Below are positions 1-6,293 of a stretch of 9,284 nt of DNA, in pieces. A program made the translations under genes and the position numbers. This DNA comes from CAMBDR01 sp046597185 (GTDB lineage: Bacteria; Pseudomonadota; Gammaproteobacteria; Burkholderiales; Burkholderiaceae_D), in contig JBKJLF010000429.1 in NCBI GenBank assembly GCA_046597185.1, positions 1 through 9,284 on the forward strand. The letters are read 5' to 3'. The notes below the pieces were generated by a model. The model was not told the DNA's origin, did not search any database, and saw nothing but the letters and a program-made list of their open reading frames with translations. Numbering within the stretch: position 1 is the stretch's first letter; every line of letters begins with the position of its first letter.

Positions 1-67
1 GTTTCAGTACGCTCAATCATCTTCTGATGCATGTACAGCTCCAGCCAGCCTATATTTTTCGCTAATC

Positions 68-72
68 AGGAG
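68..72 (+). promoter_or_regulatory. Ribosome binding site of the siderophore receptor
   Basis: AGGAG lies 6 bases before the ATG at 79 and fixes that codon as the start. The frame is also open upstream to an ATG at 31, which would add 16 residues, but that ATG has no comparable site and would bury the signal peptide deeper. No recognisable Fur box or sigma-70 promoter is visible in the 78 bases before the start, so the regulatory region may lie left of the window. Confidence 0.7.
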
Positions 73-78
73 TTAAAC

Positions 79-2313
79 ATGTTTCAGCCATTACCTCAGC
101 CATTACCTCAGCCATTACCTCAGCCATTACCCACCCAAGCCGGTGCAGATTCACAACGGCATTTGTTGCCACTGGGCGCATTGATGCTGGCTGGGCTTTC
201 CACCTTCAGCGCACACGCAATAGCCCAAGCCGACACCGAGCCAGCCGCCAAGGAACTGCCAGCGGTCAAAGTGCAAGCCAGCGCCGACAAGCCGGACGGG
301 CTGCGTGCCACGACCACCCGGGTCGGCAAAGTGTTGCAAGACCCGCACGAAGTACCGCAAGCCATCACCACCGTCACGCAAAGCCTGATGGAGCAACAAC
401 AGGTGGGTTCCCTGCGCGAAGCCTTGCGCAATGTATCCGGCTTATCATTCAATGCAGCCGAAGGGGGGCGCAGCGGCGACAATATGAATCTGCGCGGCTT
501 TTATACCTTTGGCGACCTGTATCTGGATGGCATCCGCGATACGGCGCAATACAATCGCGAAACTTTCAATCTGGAGCAAATTGATGTCTTGCGCGGCGCG
601 GGTGCGATGTTGTTTGGCCGTGGGCAAGCGGGGGGCGTGATCAATCAGGTCAGCAAAACACCGTTGAATTATGAGCTGTATAAAGTCGGGGCTACCCTGG
701 GCTCATATCACTACCGCGAAGCCACGGCCGACCTCAACAAACCGATTAACCGCAACACCGCGCTGCGCGTGAATTTGATGCAACGCGATGAAGGCAGTTG
801 GCGCAGCAACCCGGTCAGTGGCAGCGAAGCCGAAATCCACCGTAAGGGCATCGCCCTGAGTTTGGGTTTAAATTTGCACACAGATAATCCATTCTGGCTC
901 AATCACATCACCAGCAACACCAACGACAATCCGGATTACGGCATTTCGTTTGATCCGGCCACACGCGCGCCCAATACGCGCCTGCCTTCCAACTATTTTT
1001 GGGGCAATGACCGCACCTTTGATCAAAGCGATACCAGCATCACCACGCTGATCAACGAAACCCGTTTTTCCAACCACAGCATACTTCGCACCCAGTTGCG
1101 CGTGGCCCAATACGAGCGCAGTTACTGGGCCAAAACCCCGAACCTGAGCGCAGCACCGGATGCGGTCGGCGGCGTGGGTGGCAACCAGAGCCGCACGTCC
1201 AACTACAAAACCGTGACGCTGCAATCGGACTACAGCACCCAACTGCAAGCGCTGGGCTTCAAACATGAAGTGGTGGCCGGGATTGAATATTTAAACGAAG
1301 ACAGTTTCCGGGTTGGCTTACAAAATTTTGGCAGCACCACGCTGCCCGATTTTCGTCCTTACCAGGCATCACTGACCGCCCTGCCCAACAAATTTACCAG
1401 CAACTCGTATGCGCTTTATGCGCAAGATACGGTGCAAATTTTCTCCAAATGGAAGGCCACCCTGGGCGCACGGCACGACAAGCTGGCCGCCAACTACAGC
1501 AGCGTCACCTCGCCGCAATTAAAATTTGGCGAAAACAGCTACCGCGCCGCGCTCTCTTACCACCCGACTGACGAAACCCATTACTACCTGGGCTGGAGCG
1601 ATTCCTTCAGCCCCACGGCAGACTTGTACCAATTAACCGTCAAACCGCAACCGGCCGAGCGCAGCGATGTAATTGAATTGGGTGCCAAGTGGCTGCTATT
1701 GGAGGGCGATTTGGCGCTGCGCGCCGCGCTCTACCAGGCCACCAAAAACTGGGAACGCAATGCCGATCTGGAATCCACCGCCGCCATTTTGACCAAAAAA
1801 CGCCGCACCAAAGGCGTGGAGCTGGAGCTGGCAGGCCGCATCAACGAACAATGGGAAGTGTTTGCTGGCGTAGCGCTACAGGATGCAAAGATTTTGCAGG
1901 TAGCTGAAAATATCAATGCCAGCACTGGCGTAGTCACCCTGGGCAACCCGGACTATGCGGGCAAAAACGCACGCAACACACCGCGCTACACGCTCAACGT
2001 ATGGAGCACTTACCAACTGAACGGGGATTGGAAAATTGGCGGCGGGGTCGAAGCCAAAGGCGACAGACTGGGCTTCAACCCCAGTGGCAGCGCCGCCGCA
2101 CCAACCTTGAATGGCGCTTACCACCCGAATACGGCACCGGCCTATGTGCGTTGGGACGCGATGGTGGCGTATGACTATAAAAAATGGATGGTGCGCCTGA
2201 ATATTAAAAACCTGTTCGATCGTCGCTACTATGATTCGGTGTATGACAACGGCGGTTTCACCGTGCCCGGCCCACGCCGCACGGCCACTTTGAGCACTGA
2301 ATACAAGTTTTAA
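79..2313 (+). CDS. TonB-dependent siderophore receptor (Fiu/PiuA-like)
   Basis: Outer-membrane gated barrel that imports ferric siderophores, probably catecholate, using TonB-ExbBD energy. From the ATG at 79 the product is 744 residues, normal for the family. Residues 3-18 are a QPLP repeat. A hydrophobic signal core follows (about 29-48) with likely cleavage near AQA/DTE at about 51, then a TonB-box-like LPAVKVQAS (about 60-68). The plug domain carries the typical NLRGF, IDVLRGAGAMLFGRGQAGG and INQVSKTPL motifs. The barrel ends with a family-type C-terminus: FTVPGPRR, then TLSTEYKF with terminal Phe. It is the first gene of an operon; PiuC follows after 30 bp with no terminator visible. Pairing with PiuC is characteristic of Fiu/PiuA receptors, which is why a catecholate substrate is inferred; the actual ligand cannot be read from the sequence. 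Iron/Fur control is expected for the family, but no site is seen here. Confidence 0.93.
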   Translation: MFQPLPQPLPQPLPQPLPTQAGADSQRHLLPLGALMLAGLSTFSAHAIAQADTEPAAKELPAVKVQASADKPDGLRATTTRVGKVLQDPHEVPQAITTVTQSLMEQQQVGSLREALRNVSGLSFNAAEGGRSGDNMNLRGFYTFGDLYLDGIRDTAQYNRETFNLEQIDVLRGAGAMLFGRGQAGGVINQVSKTPLNYELYKVGATLGSYHYREATADLNKPINRNTALRVNLMQRDEGSWRSNPVSGSEAEIHRKGIALSLGLNLHTDNPFWLNHITSNTNDNPDYGISFDPATRAPNTRLPSNYFWGNDRTFDQSDTSITTLINETRFSNHSILRTQLRVAQYERSYWAKTPNLSAAPDAVGGVGGNQSRTSNYKTVTLQSDYSTQLQALGFKHEVVAGIEYLNEDSFRVGLQNFGSTTLPDFRPYQASLTALPNKFTSNSYALYAQDTVQIFSKWKATLGARHDKLAANYSSVTSPQLKFGENSYRAALSYHPTDETHYYLGWSDSFSPTADLYQLTVKPQPAERSDVIELGAKWLLLEGDLALRAALYQATKNWERNADLESTAAILTKKRRTKGVELELAGRINEQWEVFAGVALQDAKILQVAENINASTGVVTLGNPDYAGKNARNTPRYTLNVWSTYQLNGDWKIGGGVEAKGDRLGFNPSGSAAAPTLNGAYHPNTAPAYVRWDAMVAYDYKKWMVRLNIKNLFDRRYYDSVYDNGGFTVPGPRRTATLSTEYKF
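85..132 (+). repeat. 12-bp tandem repeat x4 at the receptor N-terminus
   Basis: Four consecutive copies of CAGCCATTACCT (the last ends in C) start 6 bases after the receptor ATG and encode QPLP four times. The unit is a multiple of three, so slippage would change protein length by four residues without breaking the frame. It sits in the n-region of the signal peptide, which normally is short and basic. Confidence 0.95.
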
Positions 2314-2343
2314 ATCCATGCGCAATCAATGCAGGAGTAGCGG

Positions 2344-3030
2344 ATGTTAATCACGATAGAAAATGTATTATCCCGGCAAGAGCTGGCCACTGCGCGCGCC
2401 ATGCTGGCGCAATCTGACTGGAGCGGCGGCCAGATCAGCGCTGGTGCGCAAGCGGCCCAGGTAAAAAATAATCAGCAATTGGCTGAGTCTGCGCCTCAGC
2501 TCCCGCAGTTGCGCCAGTTGGTGCTGGAGGCACTTAATCGTGATCCGATCTTCTTTACCGCAGCGCTGCCACTGAAGATACTGCCGCCGTTTTTCAATCG
2601 CTATACGGGCGAAGCCAATCGCTATGGCTTTCATACCGACTGCGCGATGCGGCAGGTGCCGGGTCAGGCCGGGGGTTATTTACGTGCCGACGTTTCCGCC
2701 ACCCTGTTTTTGTCGGAACCGGATGAATACGAGGGCGGTGAGCTGACCATTAACGACACCTTTGGCCAGCATGGCGTGAAGCTCAATGCGGGCAGTTTGG
2801 TGCTGTATCCAGCTTCCTCGCTGCATGCGGTAACACCGGTGGTGCATGGCACCAGAATCGCCTGTTTCATGTTCTTGCAAAGCATGGTGCGAGATGCCGG
2901 GCAGCGCCGCCTGCTCTACGATATGGATATGGCGCTACTCAAGCTACGGCAAGAAGTGGGGGAAACCGAACCCGTGGTACAACTGACGGGGACGTATCAC
3001 AACCTGTTGCGCCGTTGGGCGGAAAACTGA
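2344..3030 (+). CDS. piuC: PiuC/YbiX-type Fe(II)/2-oxoglutarate dioxygenase (PKHD-type hydroxylase)
   Basis: A 228-residue cytoplasmic non-haem iron dioxygenase, about full length for the family. The facial triad is visible as H97-x-D99 (in YGFHTDCAM) and H161 (in YPASSLHAVTP); the 2-oxoglutarate-binding Arg is R171 (GTRIACF). Other conserved pieces are RADVSATLFLSEP, EYEGGELTI and the helical C-terminus. The start is supported by AGGAG at 2333-2337, six bases before the ATG. It lies 30 bp after the receptor, and its TGA overlaps the next ATG by one base (TGATG), so translation of the oxidase is probably coupled. PiuC genes classically accompany Fiu/PiuA receptors, and in Pseudomonas and other species the locus is linked to uptake of siderophore-type antibiotics. 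The physiological substrate of PiuC is not established, so only the enzyme class is claimed. Confidence 0.93.
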   Translation: MLITIENVLSRQELATARAMLAQSDWSGGQISAGAQAAQVKNNQQLAESAPQLPQLRQLVLEALNRDPIFFTAALPLKILPPFFNRYTGEANRYGFHTDCAMRQVPGQAGGYLRADVSATLFLSEPDEYEGGELTINDTFGQHGVKLNAGSLVLYPASSLHAVTPVVHGTRIACFMFLQSMVRDAGQRRLLYDMDMALLKLRQEVGETEPVVQLTGTYHNLLRRWAEN

Positions 3031-4175
3031 TGCGTAGCGTAAGCAATCCGGCCAATCCGGCTAATCCGGCTAATCCGGCTAATCCGGCTAATTCGCCCTA
3101 TCCGGCCAGCCCACAATCGGTGCAGGATTATGCTAGCTTGGCCCAACAGCGCCTGGATAGCCACATCTGGCACTATCTGGCCCAGGGTGATGACGACGCC
3201 AACCAGCAAGCCCTGGCCGGGTTTCGCATCATGCCGCGCCCCTTGCGCAAGCTCGCTGGCGGCCACACCCGCCTGACCCTGTTCGGGCAGGCATTGGAAC
3301 ATCCTCTATTGTTGGCCCCGGTGGCCTGGCAACGCCTGTTTCATCCTGAGGGCGAAAGCGCCAGCGCCATGGCGGCGGCAGCGCAAGATGGGCAAATGTT
3401 GGTGAGCAGCCTGGCCAGCCAAACCTTGCATGCGATTGACGATAGCGCCCGCCAATGCGGCGGCCAAGGATTATGGTTTCAACTGTATTGGCAAGGCAAC
3501 CGCGAGCGCACCGTGCGCTTGCTGCAACGCGCCTTGGCGGCAGGTTACCGGGCGGTGGTTTTCACCGTCGATGCACCGATCAAACAAGCCAGCTTGCAAC
3601 TGCCCCACGATATTGGCGCGGTTAACCTGGAAGCAGCCACAGTACCCGGTGGCGCAGGTGCCAGCCCAAGTGGTAGCGCAGGCAGTGGCACCCACAGCGC
3701 GGTGTTCGATGGCTGGATGGCGCAAGCGCCCGACTGGAATGATCTGATCTGGCTGCGGCAACAGCTTGAGCTGCCGTTATTGGTGAAAGGGCTACTCCAC
3801 CCAGACGATGCTCAAGTCGCCATTGCTGCGGGTTGTGATGGCATTATCGTATCCAATCACGGCGGCCGTGTCTTGCCAGGCGCGCCACTGGCGATTCACG
3901 CCCTGCCTGCCATGGTAGAGCAAGTCGCGGGACGCGTTCCGGTCTTATTTGACAGCGGCATTCGCCATGGGCGCGATGTATTTGTGGCGCTGGCCCTGGG
4001 TGCAACAGCGGTATTGATTGGCCGACCGTATGTGTGGGGTTTGGCCGCCCATGGCGCAATGGGCGTGGCCCATGTGATCCGGCTGTTGCGTGATGAATTG
4101 GAAATGACCATGGCACTGGCCGGTTGCGCGCAGCTTGAACAAATCGGCCCGGATTGCCTTAATACAAAGAAATAG
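3030..4175 (+). CDS. FMN-dependent alpha-hydroxy-acid dehydrogenase/oxidase family protein
   Basis: A 381-residue TIM-barrel flavoprotein of the L-lactate dehydrogenase/glycolate oxidase family, which oxidises 2-hydroxy acids to 2-oxo acids. Visible landmarks: DYASLAQQRL at the N-terminus with Y34; LLLAPVAWQRLFHPEGE (93-109); WFQLYW (149-154); FTVDAP with D181; LLVKG with K253 (flavin contact); SNHGGR with H277 (catalytic base) and R280 (carboxylate binding); DSGIRHGRDVFVALALGA (FMN phosphate); IGRPYVWGLA. The usual HGGRQLDGAP reads HGGRVLPGAP. The region after TVDAP contains a Gly/Ser/Ala-rich stretch (about 207-220) where active-site loop 4 normally lies. The start is the ATG at 3030, overlapping the PiuC stop, with GGCGGA just upstream; an in-frame TTG at 3015 is less likely. 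Residues 6-20 are an NPA repeat. As part of a siderophore operon it may act on a siderophore-derived or iron-chelating hydroxy acid, but that is inference. Confidence 0.88.
   Translation: MRSVSNPANPANPANPANPANSPYPASPQSVQDYASLAQQRLDSHIWHYLAQGDDDANQQALAGFRIMPRPLRKLAGGHTRLTLFGQALEHPLLLAPVAWQRLFHPEGESASAMAAAAQDGQMLVSSLASQTLHAIDDSARQCGGQGLWFQLYWQGNRERTVRLLQRALAAGYRAVVFTVDAPIKQASLQLPHDIGAVNLEAATVPGGAGASPSGSAGSGTHSAVFDGWMAQAPDWNDLIWLRQQLELPLLVKGLLHPDDAQVAIAAGCDGIIVSNHGGRVLPGAPLAIHALPAMVEQVAGRVPVLFDSGIRHGRDVFVALALGATAVLIGRPYVWGLAAHGAMGVAHVIRLLRDELEMTMALAGCAQLEQIGPDCLNTKK
3045..3098 (+). repeat. 9-bp tandem repeat at the oxidase N-terminus
   Basis: Five copies of AATCCGGCY (3045-3089) plus a decayed sixth, AATTCGCCC (3090-3098), encode NPA five times and then NSP. 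The repeat starts five codons after the ATG and precedes the conserved domain. Copy-number change would keep the frame. Confidence 0.93.
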
Positions 4176-4191
4176 TGCGTTTGCAAGCGCA
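4176..4191. repeat. Short inverted repeat after the oxidase stop codon
   Basis: TGCGTT and AGCGCA can pair as a 6-bp stem (one G-T pair) around the loop TGCA, immediately after the TAG at 4173-4175. There is no T-run after it, so it is not a convincing Rho-independent terminator; it could be a processing or partial stop signal, or chance. Confidence 0.35.
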
Positions 4192-4259
4192 TTGTCGCTG
4201 ACGGGCTGCTATCATCCACGCCTACCAGTTTAGACTATTTCATCACAACCAACCCTGCC

Positions 4260-4817
4260 TTGCACCTTGTCAACCAAAACTCGGCCAACCCGCAACCCGA
4301 ACGCCGCTCACGCCGTGCTAGATTCCTGTTATTGCTGCGCAAAATCCAAAAATCCACCCAAATGCCCGTCCCCGCTGGCGGTTTTGCCACGGCCAAAGAT
4401 TTGGCCAAATGGTTGCAGCAAGAAACCAAAGACAAAAGCACGGATGAACCGGCTATCCGGGTGCAGCCCGGCAAAAAAGTGATCTGGGCCAATATTGCGG
4501 TACAACAGCCAGAACGCTGGAGCGTGCGCCTGGGTAATTTCAAGCACCGCATCAGTGCCGAATATTTTGTTGGCAACAGCTTTGTGAAGGTTGAGCAAAG
4601 CGATACCACACCACTGGGCACGCTGATGCAACTGCACACCGCCAGCCGCGTGGGGGTGTTTTGGGTGCTGCTGTCGGACACCATTGCCGGTACGCTCATT
4701 TTGCTCACACTCACCGGTTTGCTGTTGTGGACGCAGTTAAACACCCTGCGCACCACCACGGTGTTGACCAGCGTGGGGGCGTTGACGGCGGGGCTTTGGT
4801 ATTTGTGGTCGGTGTAG
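4260..4817 (+). CDS. PepSY-associated TM helix protein, N-terminally degraded (possible pseudogene)
   Basis: The frame resembles small inner-membrane PepSY-type proteins often found with TonB-dependent siderophore receptors. Recognisable parts are RRSRRARFL, MPVPAGGFATAKDLAKWLQ, a PepSY-like segment (QQPERWSVRLGN, ISAEYFVGNSFVKVEQ), an LHTASRVGVFWVLLSD motif leading into a membrane helix, LLLWTQLNTLRT, and a second helix ending LWYLWSV. Family members normally have an N-terminal helix (typically HLWIGLWGA.., GFLLNHRA) between RARFL and the lumenal part. Here RARFLLLLRKIQKSTQ jumps directly across it, as if about 35-40 residues were deleted in frame. No good start exists: 4260 is a TTG without a ribosome binding site, and the first in-frame ATG is at 4362, also without one. 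The frame stays open back to the oxidase stop at 4175. It closes the siderophore operon. I judge the homology likely; that it is functional is doubtful. Confidence 0.65.
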   Translation: MHLVNQNSANPQPERRSRRARFLLLLRKIQKSTQMPVPAGGFATAKDLAKWLQQETKDKSTDEPAIRVQPGKKVIWANIAVQQPERWSVRLGNFKHRISAEYFVGNSFVKVEQSDTTPLGTLMQLHTASRVGVFWVLLSDTIAGTLILLTLTGLLLWTQLNTLRTTTVLTSVGALTAGLWYLWSV

Positions 4818-4821
4818 GTGT

Positions 4822-5010
4822 CTGGGCCAACAAAACTACGCAGATCAGAAACAATGGCGTAACAAATATGAAGGCACAAATACTAAGTTTTTAACCATGG
4901 CAGAATGCAAAGCCATCAATAACTGGGACGCAATTTTTTACAGATCTATGTTGAAAGATGACACATTGATCCATTATTTGCAAAATGAAAACCTACCTGA
5001 CTTTTTATAG
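4822..5010 (+). pseudogene. Possible 3' remnant of an unidentified gene
   Basis: Frame 1 is open from 4786 to the TAG at 5008-5010. After 4830 it reads as plausible, polar protein (NYADQKQWRNKYEGT, then MAECKAINNWDAIFYRS, ending LQNENLPDFL). The only ATG-initiated part is 37 codons from 4897, without a ribosome binding site. The AT-rich codons differ from the genes to the left. It may be the tail of a gene whose 5' part was lost, or chance in an AT-rich gap. No family recognised. Confidence 0.25.
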
Positions 5011-5187
5011 CTGACAACATAAAGCCCAGCAGATTTTTTGCTTCGCATTGCATTATTAAAATTGTAACAATGACTCTTCCCAAACGCCGTCTTGCGTCAT
5101 TTTAAAGTACAAATGTTTCACTTCGAAAGGTTACGGTCCACTTCCTGGCTAGTTTCCCCATAAGACATCACTCGATACATAGTTTTC

Positions 5188-5210
5188 AATATTTATATTT
5201 AATAAATATT
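5188..5210. repeat. AT-rich perfect inverted repeat
   Basis: AATATTTAT and ATAAATATT are exact reverse complements separated by ATTTA. The repeat contains no G or C and stands in a region of raised A+T. It could be a protein-binding site, a cruciform-prone sequence or part of a mobile-element end. No terminator T-run is attached. Confidence 0.5.
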
Positions 5211-5304
5211 AAGACCATTTCCCGCCCCAGCAGAGCAGACTTTAAGCCAAGGCGCTGCGTATTCTCGCGAAAAAAGATGAAAAAGATCCCAGCACCCGCA
5301 CGGT

Positions 5305-5320
5305 AAGGCGTTCTAGCCTT
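5305..5320. repeat. Small hairpin sequence
   Basis: AAGGC and GCCTT pair around a six-base loop GTTCTA. The stem is only five base pairs and no T-run follows on either strand, so no role can be assigned. Confidence 0.25.
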
Positions 5321-5599
5321 GTATGCTGTTATTTATAGGGTTTGCCTTATAACATCGGCGACGACTATACTCCCAATCAGCAAGGCATACCGCACAATGC
5401 CCCTGCCAATAACGCCAGTCCTCGCACCAAGCCTTAGAAGCGGCCGCATTTGCGTAGCGTTGGGTATTTGTTTTTGAAATTCATAGGGCCTATTATGGTG
5501 CGATGCTGGCTCTTCCACAAAATTGCGTTTGCACCGTAAACAAGCATGCTTTTGGGCGGGTAAACTTAAGCATGGCTGAATCGATTGCCCCCAACAATA

Positions 5600-5628
5600 T
5601 TGTGCGAAGCGCCAAGTTGAACGCACAA
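5600..5628. repeat. 7-bp inverted repeat downstream of the ATPase partner gene
   Basis: TTGTGCG (5600-5606) and CGCACAA (5622-5628) are perfect reverse complements with a 15-base loop, about 27-55 bases after the stop of the - strand gene ending at 5655. On the transcript this could stabilise the 3' end. No T-run follows, so an intrinsic terminator is not supported. Confidence 0.3.
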
Positions 5629-5654
5629 GCCTCGCATTCTTGAAACCCTCAATT

Positions 5655-6293
5655 TCATGCCGCTTCCACCGGAAACCATGTCCGAAGCTGCGCAACCAGC
5701 CGCAAAAATGCCGCATCAGTACACGTTTTGACCGAAACCTTGCTGGTGATCTTGCTATAGGTCGCCCCGGAACGGATAACCCGGTTCCGCTTCACAACCC
5801 ATTCCATTGCAGCTTTCGGGTCGGCGGGTTTGGCCAAGCCTTCTTTCCAGTGGCCCGCAGCAATCAAGGTCTGCTTCAAGCTGGGCGGGGCCTGATGCTT
5901 GAGCGCCTTCTCGACATGGGCGCTGTCTTGCCACAACCACTGCTCCAGTTCCGGCTCAATCGCCAACGCAAAAAATTCACCCCTTGTCCACCCCACCGCC
6001 GCCAACTGGTTGCCAAGGTTGGCCTCAATCCGTGCCTGCCCTGGCGTGCCTTCAAAGGCGCAATCCTGCGCAACGACGATTCTTTTGTGGGTTGTCTGAA
6101 AGCCTTGTACCAACTCACCAGCCTGCGTGTGCAAATTGTCATACACGCCGCCGGCGTGGCGAATATCCTGTGCCGGATCGAAGGCAAAAGTGCCACAACC
6201 TATGCTTTGATGAAATTGATCACGACACAAAAAGCCCTTAAACGCTTCCAGCATATTTAAATCGGCAACGAAAAACATGCAATCGCGCTTCAT
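5655..6293 (-). CDS. Putative TOPRIM-like partner protein of an OLD-type ATPase
   Basis: A 212-residue soluble protein with no signal peptide or membrane segment. I recognise the general pattern of small proteins encoded next to OLD-like ATPases: an N-terminal strand/helix (MFFVADLNMLEAFKGFLCRD, 6-25), a central acidic turn (RIVVAQDCAFEGTPGQARIE, 71-90, with D77) and the motif FALAIEPELEQWLWQD (108-123), comparable to the PELE-W/FELW motif of RloB- and DUF4276-type TOPRIM-like proteins. The fold and a nuclease role are inferred; the acidic residues do not line up unambiguously with a full TOPRIM E, DxD set. Its ATG at 6293-6291 overlaps the ATPase TGA at 6292-6290 (ATGA), so the two proteins are almost certainly translated as a coupled pair. 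The C-terminal part (about 160-212) is basic and shows no known motif. Expected role: effector or regulator of the ATPase, possibly in phage defence. Confidence 0.7.
   Translation of the reverse strand: MKRDCMFFVADLNMLEAFKGFLCRDQFHQSIGCGTFAFDPAQDIRHAGGVYDNLHTQAGELVQGFQTTHKRIVVAQDCAFEGTPGQARIEANLGNQLAAVGWTRGEFFALAIEPELEQWLWQDSAHVEKALKHQAPPSLKQTLIAAGHWKEGLAKPADPKAAMEWVVKRNRVIRSGATYSKITSKVSVKTCTDAAFLRLVAQLRTWFPVEAA

Larger units (their letters stand above)
4818..5654. other. Gene-poor, partly AT-rich intergenic region
   Basis: This 837-base stretch lies between two convergent units, the + strand iron operon and the - strand ATPase pair, and holds no convincing intact gene. What can be seen: a possible 3' gene remnant (4822-5010); a run TTTTTT at 5033-5038 preceded only by a 4-bp GCTG/CAGC pairing; an AT-rich perfect inverted repeat (5188-5210); a small hairpin AAGGC/GCCTT (5305-5320); and a 7-bp inverted repeat (5600-5628). 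Base composition in 4840-5220 is clearly richer in A+T than the flanking genes, suggesting foreign or decayed DNA. A 127-codon - strand frame (5333-5716) crosses it but overlaps the tail of the neighbouring gene and shows no recognisable motif. Confidence 0.6.

Noticed and set aside
1..78. Fur box upstream of the receptor
   Set aside because: No match resembling GATAATGATAATCATTATC could be found in the 78 available bases.
3015..3030. TTG at 3015 as start of the oxidase
   Set aside because: The ATG at 3030 overlaps the PiuC stop in the usual coupled way and has GGCGGA upstream at suitable distance.
3045..3098. Tandem units considered as a CRISPR-like array
   Set aside because: Units of 9 bp without spacers that are translated in frame; a coding microsatellite. 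No CRISPR array, tRNA or rRNA was seen in the window.
4661..4894. 77-codon + strand frame at the end of the PepSY gene
   Set aside because: His/Val/Gly-rich out-of-frame reading of the conserved membrane helices of the PepSY protein.
5333..5716. 127-codon - strand frame with a CLRCKRNF piece that looked like a zinc-binding element
   Set aside because: It overlaps the end of the well-supported gene at 5655-6293 in another frame, has no further family motif, and a single CxxC is not enough to call a transposase.
5640..6260. 206-codon + strand frame
   Set aside because: It lies antisense over the 212-residue ATPase partner; its content is explained as a shadow of that gene.
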